DNA of 64,000 nt, from NCBI RefSeq assembly GCF_024748695.1, contig NZ_CP087176.1, forward strand, positions 3,589,501-3,653,500, given 5' to 3'. Within the stretch, counting starts at the first letter, position 1. Every line of letters begins with the position of its first letter. This DNA comes from Pseudomonas sp. B21-040. Lineage in GTDB: Bacteria > Pseudomonadota > Gammaproteobacteria > Pseudomonadales > Pseudomonadaceae. The notes below the pieces were generated by a model, which ran no database searches, was not told the origin of the DNA, and saw only the letters and a list, made by a program, of their open reading frames with translations. Below, in pieces: positions 27,301 to 34,030 of this stretch. The translations under genes were made by a program, and so were the position numbers.

Positions 27301-29164
27301 TGCGGGTGTCTACTTGATCGGTTCGGCAACAGATAGCGCAATGCCCCAAGTCCTTGTCGCGCCACACAGCCCACTTCACGGGATCAAGGAATATGAAAAC
27401 GAAGGGCAACTGCTGGCGGAGTTGAAAGCGCGGGGACCGCTGCTCGACTGGCTACTCACACACCTGCCGCAACCCGACCGGACACTGCTGGAATACCGGA
27501 TGGCAATCACTCACAACCGTGGCACTCGAGCAGCAACGTCTTCCGAACCCCGCACCAGCGAGGTAACACTGGCGTCCAATCCGATCAATGGGCACCTGTT
27601 CAGCCAGTTGTTCAATGACAATGCGGCGCTGTTGGGTCGATTGCTCGGTTGTCAGGCCGACGACAAAAAACACGGTGAATGGGCGACCATCAAGCACGTG
27701 CTGAGCGAAGACCTGCACGAGACCGTCTCGTTTTTCATGGGAAAACTCACTTACCCCATCACTGTGTGGCGCAGTTACCGCGACATCAAGCAATCCGCTG
27801 AAGACCTTCAGACGCATAAGTGGGGCGCGGCGATAAGAGCGTTCATCAGCGGCATTGCTCAACTGGCATCGTTACGGCAATCGCAGGCGTTTCAAAGCAA
27901 GATACCTTCGACGCCGGACTCCACTGTGCCGCAGGCGCCCGCCCCCGAATTCAAATGGCATGACGTCGACATCACCGGCCCTGAACGCACGCACTTGAAG
28001 CGCCATGAAAGCATCGAAGTCGACCTGGGTTCACTGACCCTGGACGCATCGCGTGGACTGTATACCCATCCAAAAACCGCAAAACATTACGCCCCCGTTG
28101 AAGGAAAGGTGTTTGCGGTCGCCAGGCATGGCACTCGCTGGCGCATTGCAGGTAACCAAATCCGTGGCCCTCTATTACTCCAAAACACAGCGAAACAATG
28201 GGGCCTTGACCGAAAAACGTCACAGCCCCACTTCAGCCTTCTCGACCGATTGGATACGGCCATGGCGGTGTGGGGCGGCATGAACATCGACGCCAGTGGA
28301 ATGGTGCAAATCCGACAAAGGTTTCCGTACAAGGCGCGTCAGATCGAAGAGGCACTGGACCAGGCCACTACCTATGCCTGGACCTGCTTTCGCAATCTGC
28401 ACTTGCTGAAGAATTCCGAAGAGACCCAGACCCCGGTTCATCAGATCGTCACCGACTTTATCGGCATAGAGCATGTATTGCCCGCGCACGTGGAACAGTT
28501 GGAAAAAACCGTGACCGAGGTGTTTGCAGCCTTGCTCGACCCCACGCTCAGGAAGCCCGACTCCGATCGTTTTGTGGTCGGCCGGATGGTCGCCGGCGCG
28601 GCGGATGCGTTTGCCTTCATCGCGCCGAAGGATGCGAAGCGAAAGCTACACCTGGTTGAAAAGTTCTTCAGTCCCGGCTTCGAACACTACCGCCAGCACC
28701 TGCGCGACAGGCAATTCCCTATCGGTGCCCATAGCCGTGCGATGACGATTATTCATGAGCTGTCACACATCGTCTGCAAGGCTGAAGACATTGCCTACCT
28801 CGATGTCAGCCGCCCATTCGCGGATCTGATAGGGACGTCCACCACGATTGCCAAGATGCTCAAAACCGCGTTGTCCGAGGCTCAAAGCACCGGGCTTTCA
28901 ATCAAGACACCCTATACCCAGCTATTCATGACCCCAGACCCTGATACCGGCGAGTGGGAGGAACTGGGTGATACGTCTCATGAAGATACTCAGCGGGTCA
29001 AAGATCATGTTTTAAAGTTGACCGGCGCAGAAAACCTCAGCGGCGCCCGTCATACCTTCAAGAAAGATCCCCTGGTCCGGCTTAAGGTACAGCTGAGCAA
29101 CGCCGACAGCATCGCCTGGTTGATCGGTCATTTGGGACGACAACTTCACGTCAATGCCCCCTGA
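24317..29164 (+). CDS. Large dermonecrotic-toxin-like (DUF6543-type) protein with C-terminal HExxH motif
   Basis: This 1615-residue protein begins APYFFDEAERA and has LYTPWKGLVKFADMDDLKSK, both typical of the large Pseudomonas proteins annotated with a dermonecrotic-toxin domain. I see four repeats of one module (L-x-TP-x-x-G-x-x-x-F, a helix, then LLxxLsxxxR) near residues 59-133, 364-425, 634-701 and 993-1061. Near the C terminus HELSH (1480-1484) followed by KAEDIAY (Asp1491, Tyr1494) resembles an aspzincin-type zinc-peptidase site, preceded by AFIAPKDAKRKLHLVEKFF. There is no signal peptide, secretion tag or immunity gene that I can identify. GAGGAAGAACA precedes ATG 24317. It is probably an exported effector against eukaryotic or competitor cells (inference). 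Confidence 0.8.
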   Translation: MIDPSAPYFFDEAERASTARQPGDREKALNFTLDDLKWLKNVYLATEVARIAQKDPMHVYLLLLNRPGTPDIPLAGTFAMSRPDDGEVTLYTPWKGLVKFADMDDLKSKLKEWLASNPGKRELLRFLTIDQRRALSATAAADISTTEIPGAVFQDQQVRLERNQEQNIQTMMDQLLNLPTLQSMLDDTLKNVLHKPFPALDQRLTRLKSFVSTPSAFDEREPRHTITSLSLNDALLHFYLTNQWPAGDSRLFAHPGHGLSSDADNLAWESAVKEIAHSFTPHLHSQLDVFWNTAMSNGLSRRAFFSEGLRDTFHHKLLLQRQEGTLTTQEYLQLMNLSLAPTDALSIEKVRVTAPFKHYVELASALMIGGADTLAFLYTPSRGIEAADTLSAVKKIVLNMLKSEGYEDTLLNFMSLEERTTFLGLPPDERLIEGAPVVQPAFEDIMTTIIDKQRDNLSHALSRYRESEGTLSPYALLDSALDVRGLIDDRLLAFDAAGRWSTRVDQRWSAQPVTVRAESAKEGLVRLDSVAQALDQLLDKHPAIPPGLRTLTQVQSLVSSSVENLQSSFTQTLSTALRTELNLRTVARTLGSAEQAIIKTVLDSPVHLQRAALNGFLPQVFSLALQASGVAAPLKLASCFVLTERGGLDPKHSGKAILWTPALGFEAFEALPPLHAELDHRLNDDTLRLTLLENLSRSERLPGRRYTRAPLQQIHGHFLDHLQKPHVHLDQTCITRALATPLPSAPLTDLLNLVALRQPLTGLRRATEIALSLTTQQKLPAWLAKASLKDLVLHGELLQQYLDCVKDDQDYLTGLQSLQRTAHAELEKQLKTDDFNIDPDKVLIRISARPTSSPRTQTLTDFALTPFKELDQARFNLESLENTVIPKEMDERYINELIRNLKSGEQQQKILNEALADTPANADRRKRFYRQLPWQLMHYAHTEKLQERLSESGFDLVRQIMDMPDAIARAAVDGAHAIIRPLEFLGIKPAQTIKVAGVYLIGSATDSAMPQVLVAPHSPLHGIKEYENEGQLLAELKARGPLLDWLLTHLPQPDRTLLEYRMAITHNRGTRAATSSEPRTSEVTLASNPINGHLFSQLFNDNAALLGRLLGCQADDKKHGEWATIKHVLSEDLHETVSFFMGKLTYPITVWRSYRDIKQSAEDLQTHKWGAAIRAFISGIAQLASLRQSQAFQSKIPSTPDSTVPQAPAPEFKWHDVDITGPERTHLKRHESIEVDLGSLTLDASRGLYTHPKTAKHYAPVEGKVFAVARHGTRWRIAGNQIRGPLLLQNTAKQWGLDRKTSQPHFSLLDRLDTAMAVWGGMNIDASGMVQIRQRFPYKARQIEEALDQATTYAWTCFRNLHLLKNSEETQTPVHQIVTDFIGIEHVLPAHVEQLEKTVTEVFAALLDPTLRKPDSDRFVVGRMVAGAADAFAFIAPKDAKRKLHLVEKFFSPGFEHYRQHLRDRQFPIGAHSRAMTIIHELSHIVCKAEDIAYLDVSRPFADLIGTSTTIAKMLKTALSEAQSTGLSIKTPYTQLFMTPDPDTGEWEELGDTSHEDTQRVKDHVLKLTGAENLSGARHTFKKDPLVRLKVQLSNADSIAWLIGHLGRQLHVNAP

Positions 29165-29232
29165 CCTGAAAAACTCAAATGATAGTTAATTGCCATGACG
29201 GCAGTTAGAATGCCGGAAATCAGGACGAGTCA

Positions 29233-30234
29233 ATGACCGACAATTCTCCATTGCCAGCCAAATATGACGCGATCACCGATGCCGCAGCGCACTGGTGCTT
29301 GCGTCTGCACGCTATCGACTGCACGGCCCAGGAGCGGGTCGCCTTCGAACAATGGCGTGACGCTCATCCGCTGCATGCGATTGAGTACGAGGCCATGCTG
29401 GAGATCTGGGAGGTCGCAGGGGAGTTACCGCGCGCCAAAGCGGACGACCCCGCTGCTCGCTCCAGACCCGCCATGCCGTGGCGCCGTGTCGGCATCGCCG
29501 TCGCGTTTTGCGCAGTGGTGCTGCCGCTCGTGGCTTTCAGCGGCTGGAACTTGGGGTGGTTCCCTGATTCGTACCAGCACTTTGAAGCCAGCGACACGGT
29601 CCGTCAGGTCACCCTGAGCGACGGCACCCAGGTTGAACTGAACCTTGGCAGTGAGTTGACGTTCAGCCACTACAAGGATCAACGTCGGGTGACGTTGAAA
29701 AAAGGCGAAGCCTTCTTCAGCGTCCACCCTGACACGGTGCACCCGTTTGTCGTCAAGGCCGCCAGCGGCAGGATTCGGGTGACCGGCACCCGATTCAATG
29801 TCTGGATGTACGAAGATCAGGTCCGTGTGAACCTGATCGAAGGTTCGTTGCTGGTCACCAGTAACGATGACCTTCCCGGCAATGGTTTATCTCTGGGGCC
29901 CGCCATGCAAGCGCGCTACAGCGAGGGCGACTACACACCGCAAATCAGTCAAACCTCTTCCGGCGATAATGCCCTGGCCTGGCGCAGTGGCAAACTCATC
30001 GTCGATGATCTGGCGCTCATCGATGTCTTGCCGCTGATCAATCGTTACCTGAGCAAACCCGTCACGGTGGCCGATCACCGCACCGGCCAGATCCGCCTTG
30101 GCGGTATCTACAACATCAAGGACCTGAACAACCTGGTGGCATCTCTGCCCAAGGTGCTACCGGTTTACCTGACCCGAAACCAGGACGGTAACCCGGTCAT
30201 CAATTCCATTCCGCAACAAGCCCCCAAAAGCTGA
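29233..30234 (+). CDS. FecR-family anti-sigma factor, orphan
   Basis: The 333-residue cell-surface-signalling regulator has an N-terminal DUF4880-type sigma-binding region (residues ~12-61, AHWCLRL, FEQWRDAHPLHAIEYEAM). A single membrane segment at ~86-104 and the periplasmic FecR domain follow (TLSDGTQVELNLGSELTF, VTLKKGEAFFSVH, VTGTRFNVW). The C-terminal DUF4974/STN-like part is LIDVLPLINRYLSKPV. FecR proteins hold an ECF sigma factor in check until a TonB-dependent receptor is occupied. Neither a fecI-type sigma gene nor a receptor gene is adjacent, which is unusual. It lies 68 bp after the toxin-like gene on the same strand, so it may be expressed with it. Confidence 0.88.
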   Translation: MTDNSPLPAKYDAITDAAAHWCLRLHAIDCTAQERVAFEQWRDAHPLHAIEYEAMLEIWEVAGELPRAKADDPAARSRPAMPWRRVGIAVAFCAVVLPLVAFSGWNLGWFPDSYQHFEASDTVRQVTLSDGTQVELNLGSELTFSHYKDQRRVTLKKGEAFFSVHPDTVHPFVVKAASGRIRVTGTRFNVWMYEDQVRVNLIEGSLLVTSNDDLPGNGLSLGPAMQARYSEGDYTPQISQTSSGDNALAWRSGKLIVDDLALIDVLPLINRYLSKPVTVADHRTGQIRLGGIYNIKDLNNLVASLPKVLPVYLTRNQDGNPVINSIPQQAPKS

Positions 30235-30499
30235 AGGCCGCAATCCTGTGGCGGGTGTGGTCGCGCCGGGTTGACCCTCCAGGCGCACTTTTTGGAGTGC
30301 GGCACAGAATCCTCGTGCGAAAACAAAAGACAAAAAAGTGACCCGGCAACGGCATTCCAGATGACCGTCATCACATGCCACTCACATACTGCCGACAAAT
30401 TTTCTACATTCCGGCCCTCATTATTTGTCGTGCTCGTTCAACTCAATGAATGAAAGCACCCATCACATTTCCTGGCCGGTTCGGAAAAGGAGTTTTTGC

Positions 30500-30901
30500 A
30501 TGTACAACTCGCATCTGCCAACGGACGGTAGCAACGCGCCCACAAGCCCAGCCATGGGCACCGCAATTTTCGAGCAACGCGGTGAGCACCATGTCAATGA
30601 ACGGATCAGATTGCTGCTTAAAAGCTTTGGCCTGCGAACCAGCCTGATTCGCCTGAAAGTGATCGACGCCTTGCTGGTCGCCGCCGAAAACGAACGCAGC
30701 CTTGGCGTGCGCGGTGTACACAGCCAGTTGATGGACCTGGATGTTCCCCTGTCCTTCCTCAGTGTGCGAGAAGTGTTGAAACGATTGTGCAGCGAAGGCG
30801 TGATCATGCTCAATCCGGACAAAAGCTACAGCCTGCATCCGCACGCCATAGCCATGCTCCATCGCGAGCCCTCAGCTCAAGATGCATCGCTCAAGGCTTG
30901 A
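30500..30901 (+). CDS. Fur-like winged-helix protein without metal-binding domain
   Basis: The 133-residue protein contains the DNA-binding half of a Fur-type regulator: LLKSFGLRTSLIRLKVIDAL, then GVRGVHSQLMDLDVPLSFLS and VREVLKRLCSEGVI (residues ~40-105). The Fur dimerisation domain with its His/Cys metal ligands is missing, and the N-terminal ~35 residues are low-complexity and polar. Similar proteins are annotated in Pseudomonas as Fe2+/Zn2+ uptake regulators, but metal sensing seems unlikely from the sequence. ATG 30500 follows AAAAGGAG. Its 3' end overlaps the next, convergent gene by 11 bp. Confidence 0.8.
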   Translation: MYNSHLPTDGSNAPTSPAMGTAIFEQRGEHHVNERIRLLLKSFGLRTSLIRLKVIDALLVAAENERSLGVRGVHSQLMDLDVPLSFLSVREVLKRLCSEGVIMLNPDKSYSLHPHAIAMLHREPSAQDASLKA

Positions 30902-31079
30902 CCTTGCGACGCATCACGCCATTGATCACCACCACGATCACCGCCACGCCGATGGCGATGTACTGAAACACCTTCTCAGTGATGACACCTTCATTTTGCA
31001 AATACGAAAGGCCGAACATGATCCCCAGCACGACCAGAGAGATCAAAATCGAGTATTTCAAACGTTGCGATTGAGTCAT
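30891..31079 (-). CDS. Small two-helix membrane protein (62 aa)
   Basis: The 62-residue product has two hydrophobic segments (YSILISLVVLGIMFGLSYL and VFQYIAIGVAVIVVVINGVM) joined by a short polar loop (QNEGVITEK), and a basic C terminus (RRKVKP). It should be an inner-membrane hairpin. AGGAACTGGCA precedes ATG 31079. Function is unknown. The tail-to-tail overlap with the Fur-like gene suggests long-standing linkage. Confidence 0.7.
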   Translation of the reverse strand: MTQSQRLKYSILISLVVLGIMFGLSYLQNEGVITEKVFQYIAIGVAVIVVVINGVMRRKVKP

Positions 31080-31234
31080 TGCCAGTTCCTGAACCTGTAA
31101 AAGTATCCACTTTGTATCCGAATGCATGCCAACCCCCTACCTGTCTGCGGGGATGATGCGCTGCAAACGGAGTCTCATGTTACAGCCGATGACGAGTTTT
31201 GGCTCCATAGCGGCGTAACCATGAGGATTTTGAA

Positions 31235-31372
31235 ATGTTTCGTCGAATCACACAGCTGATTCCCCTGCTTGCACTCCTGGCCTTGAGTGGCTGCATCGTT
31301 TTCCCCCATGGTGGCTGGCACGGCGACCACCACTATGACCGTGGCGGACCCGGTTATTATGAACATCGCTAA
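31235..31372 (+). CDS. Small lipoprotein (45 aa)
   Basis: A short frame encodes MFRRITQLIPLLALLALSGC, a lipoprotein signal peptide with the lipobox LSGC. A 25-residue mature part rich in His, Gly, Asp and Tyr (HGGWHGDHHYDRGGPGYY) follows. GAGGA lies 7 bp before ATG 31235 and a hairpin terminator follows the gene. The mature N terminus after Cys is not Asp, so it is probably sorted to the outer membrane. The histidine-rich tail could bind metal; function is unknown. Confidence 0.7.
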   Translation: MFRRITQLIPLLALLALSGCIVFPHGGWHGDHHYDRGGPGYYEHR

Positions 31373-31442
31373 CTTCCGAATGACTCAAAGGGCCAACCTT
31401 ATTCACTTTTATTTGTAGGAAACTTCCAAAAAACACTTAACT

Positions 31443-31472
31443 AATGCCCGCCCCTGCTGCGGGCATTTTCAT
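31443..31472 (+). terminator. Hairpin terminator after the small lipoprotein gene
   Basis: The stem AATGCCCGC (31443-31451)/GCGGGCATT (31459-31467) with a 7-nt loop runs into TTTC. It separates the lipoprotein gene from the MFS/LuxE/LuxC cluster, which therefore should have its own promoter in 31475-31635. Confidence 0.7.
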
Positions 31473-31635
31473 TAGTTTTGCACCCCCTTCAAACACTTGT
31501 ACCAGCATCGAAATATAGTGAATACCTTTGAAACACCGGGTCTCATTCATTGATTAGAACCGCCCCTACTCAATGACTACTCTTGTCGTGCAAAACGATA
31601 GTCCGTTAATCAACTTGCAGCGAAACAGGAAAACC

Positions 31636-32877
31636 ATGCACAGGCCTTTGATAAACATAAGTCCGTCTCATTTGCTTGGCTTTTGCTTCGCAATAACATT
31701 ATTCGAACTACTCACTTATATGGCCAGTGACATGATCATGCCCGCCATGTTGACCGTCACCCATGAACTGAACGCCAGTGCCCGACATGTTCCTTTTGCC
31801 TTCAATCTGTATTTGGCGGGAGGCATACTTTTGCAATGGCTTATCGGGCCTCTCTCCGACCACTTCGGTCGCCGCAAAATGTTACTCATCGGCTGCGCGG
31901 TATTCGCTCTGGCGTGTAGCGCTGCCTTCGGTGTGCAAAGCATTTATGCATTCAACGGATTACGCCTGATCCAGGGGCTGGGCCTGGGGTTTGTCATTGC
32001 TGTCAGCTATCCCGCCTTGCAAGAAGTGTTCTGCGAAGCCGACGCAGTAAAAATCATGGCGTTGCTGGGCAACGTGGCACTGCTTTCTCCCCTCCTGGGG
32101 CCGTTGCTTGGCAGCCTGCTATTAGAGTGGCTGACGTGGCGGGAGCTGTTTTTACTGTTGGGAATCGGTGGCGTAATGGTCTGGTCGGGGCTTTACCTGT
32201 TCATGCCGGAAACCGTGGGCACATTGCGCCATGACGGTGTGCGCCTGGTGGCTGTGCCGTTTGAATGGCGCGGCACTGTTCGTCGCTATGCGGCGTTGCT
32301 CACCAACCGGCGATTCCTAAACGCCACTGTCGCGCTGGGTATCATGAGCCTGCCCTTGATTGCCTGGATAGGGCTGGCACCGGTGTTGCTGATGCAGAAC
32401 CTGAAGTTATCACCGCTTGAATACGGACTGTGGCAGATCCCGGTATTTGCTGCCGTCATTGTCGGCAACCTGATACTCAACCGATTGATCGCCAAGACTG
32501 ACATCCCACAGTTGATTCGATACGCGCTCTGGCCGTTGTGCGCAGGGCTCATCGCATTGGTCATCCTCAGCGCCTTCGGTGCGTCGACTCCCTGGTTGAT
32601 CGCGTGCCTGGCGCTATACGCCGTCGGCCTGGGCATGAGCAATGCCGCACTGTATCGCCTGGCGTTATTTACCAGCGACGACAGCAAAGGCCTGGTCTCG
32701 GCCATGGTGGGCATGCTCTCGATCATGGTCATGGGCAGCGGCGGGTCAATCCTCGCAGCCGCCGGCGCCGGCAACAGCCATGAATCCTTCTCCCTGATGG
32801 CGGGTATCGCGGGGCTCCTGTGCCTATGGCCCCTGCGATTTCTTTTCCGGCGCAACGCTGTCGCGATTGCCGCCTGA
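31636..32877 (+). CDS. MFS exporter, MdfA/Cmr-like
   Basis: The 413-residue major-facilitator protein has about 12 membrane segments. Motif A is GPLSDHFGRRKMLLIG between TM2 and TM3. TM1 reads FELLTYMASDMIMPAMLTV, like the MdfA drug/proton antiporter with its membrane-embedded acidic residue. CAGGAAAACC precedes ATG 31636; an ATG 63 bp upstream lacks a ribosome site. It is the first gene of a tight cluster with the LuxE-like gene (21-bp gap), so it probably exports that pathway's product. Its first ~100 bp are AT-richer than most neighbours. Confidence 0.85.
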   Translation: MHRPLINISPSHLLGFCFAITLFELLTYMASDMIMPAMLTVTHELNASARHVPFAFNLYLAGGILLQWLIGPLSDHFGRRKMLLIGCAVFALACSAAFGVQSIYAFNGLRLIQGLGLGFVIAVSYPALQEVFCEADAVKIMALLGNVALLSPLLGPLLGSLLLEWLTWRELFLLLGIGGVMVWSGLYLFMPETVGTLRHDGVRLVAVPFEWRGTVRRYAALLTNRRFLNATVALGIMSLPLIAWIGLAPVLLMQNLKLSPLEYGLWQIPVFAAVIVGNLILNRLIAKTDIPQLIRYALWPLCAGLIALVILSAFGASTPWLIACLALYAVGLGMSNAALYRLALFTSDDSKGLVSAMVGMLSIMVMGSGGSILAAAGAGNSHESFSLMAGIAGLLCLWPLRFLFRRNAVAIAA

Positions 32878-32898
32878 TCCCTGAGCAAAGGTCTTTTG

Positions 32899-34029
32899 AT
32901 GATCCATTTACCTCACACCGATGCGCTGTGCGCGCTAACGAAACCCTATTGTCTGGATTCGGTGCCAGACGGCCTGTTCGATCGGGCGATGAGCGAAATC
33001 AGTCTGTTCCATTGCCAGTACACACCTGGCTATGAACGCTGGCTGCACGCCAATGGACTGGATGCCAAGGCGTTAATGTCGATGGATGACTGGTCAAGAT
33101 TGCCGCCGGTTTTCGCCAACTTTTTCAAACGCCATTTACTATTGGGACCGTCGGGCGAAGGCGCGCTGGAGCTGACATCGTCAGGCACCAGCGGCCAAAA
33201 AAGCCGGATGCGCTATGACACGCGAAGCATGGCCGCAGCCCAAGGCATGGTGAACCACATTTTCCGACATTACGGCTGGGACACCCCCGACAGCCCCTGC
33301 AACTACTTGCTTTTGAGCTATGAACCCGAAGCGACCATCAGTCTGGGAACCGCCTACACCGATCAGTTTTTATGCAGTTATGCGCCCGTCAACCGGGTCG
33401 TTTACGGATTGCGCCTGACTGGCAGTGGCCACGCGTTTGATCTGTTTGGCATCGTCCGCGCCTTGCAGGAATTCGCCGAAGAAGGTTTGCCCGTGCGCAT
33501 TCTCGGGTTTCCGGCGTTCCTGTCCCACGCGCTGCAACACATGATCGACACCGGCATCGCGGACCTCAAACTGCCAGCCGAGTCATTGGTGTTTCTCGGT
33601 GGCGGCTGGAAAACCCAGGCCGCACAGCAGATTCCTCTGTCACAGCTGTATGAGCGAATCAATCGCCAACTGGGTATCGAGTTGTCCCGCTGCCGGGATG
33701 GCTTTGGTGCCGTCGAACACGCCGTGCCCTACGTCCAGTGTGCTCACCAGCACTTCCATGTGCCGGTGTATTCAAAAGTCTTCGTACGCAACCCCACTGA
33801 TTTCAGCGTCCAGCCTTATGGCCAGCGCGGCTTGCTTGGGTTTGTGTCGCCGTACATTTCTTCAAGCCCGGCGCATGCCGTAGTGATGAGCGATCTGGCA
33901 ACGCTACACCCCGGCGCAACCTGCGGGTGCGGCCTGGCGACCGACTGGTTTGAACTGCATGGACGCGCCGGAACCTCTGCCAGCCGAAGCTGCGCGATGG
34001 CCGCGTCCGAACTTATTGGAGGGATGTGA
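32899..34029 (+). CDS. LuxE-like acyl-protein synthetase / adenylating enzyme
   Basis: This 376-residue enzyme of the ANL superfamily resembles LuxE, the subunit of the bioluminescence fatty-acid reductase that adenylates a fatty acid and passes the acyl group on through a cysteine. The AMP-binding P-loop ELTSSGTSGQKSRM has S95-G99 as its core. The substrate-side segments LVFLGGGWKTQ and RDGFGAVEHAVPYVQC follow, then a late GQRGLLGFVSPY. AAAGG lies 8 bp before ATG 32899. It ends 1 bp before the LuxC fusion gene, so the two are translationally linked. The real acid substrate may not be a fatty acid. Confidence 0.82.
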   Translation: MIHLPHTDALCALTKPYCLDSVPDGLFDRAMSEISLFHCQYTPGYERWLHANGLDAKALMSMDDWSRLPPVFANFFKRHLLLGPSGEGALELTSSGTSGQKSRMRYDTRSMAAAQGMVNHIFRHYGWDTPDSPCNYLLLSYEPEATISLGTAYTDQFLCSYAPVNRVVYGLRLTGSGHAFDLFGIVRALQEFAEEGLPVRILGFPAFLSHALQHMIDTGIADLKLPAESLVFLGGGWKTQAAQQIPLSQLYERINRQLGIELSRCRDGFGAVEHAVPYVQCAHQHFHVPVYSKVFVRNPTDFSVQPYGQRGLLGFVSPYISSSPAHAVVMSDLATLHPGATCGCGLATDWFELHGRAGTSASRSCAMAASELIGGM

Positions 34030-34030
34030 C

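Noticed and set aside
29233..31372. Remnants of a TonB-dependent receptor or ECF sigma gene near fecR
   Set aside because: The gaps 29165-29232 and 30235-30499 were read on both strands; no receptor or sigma-like coding fragment was seen.
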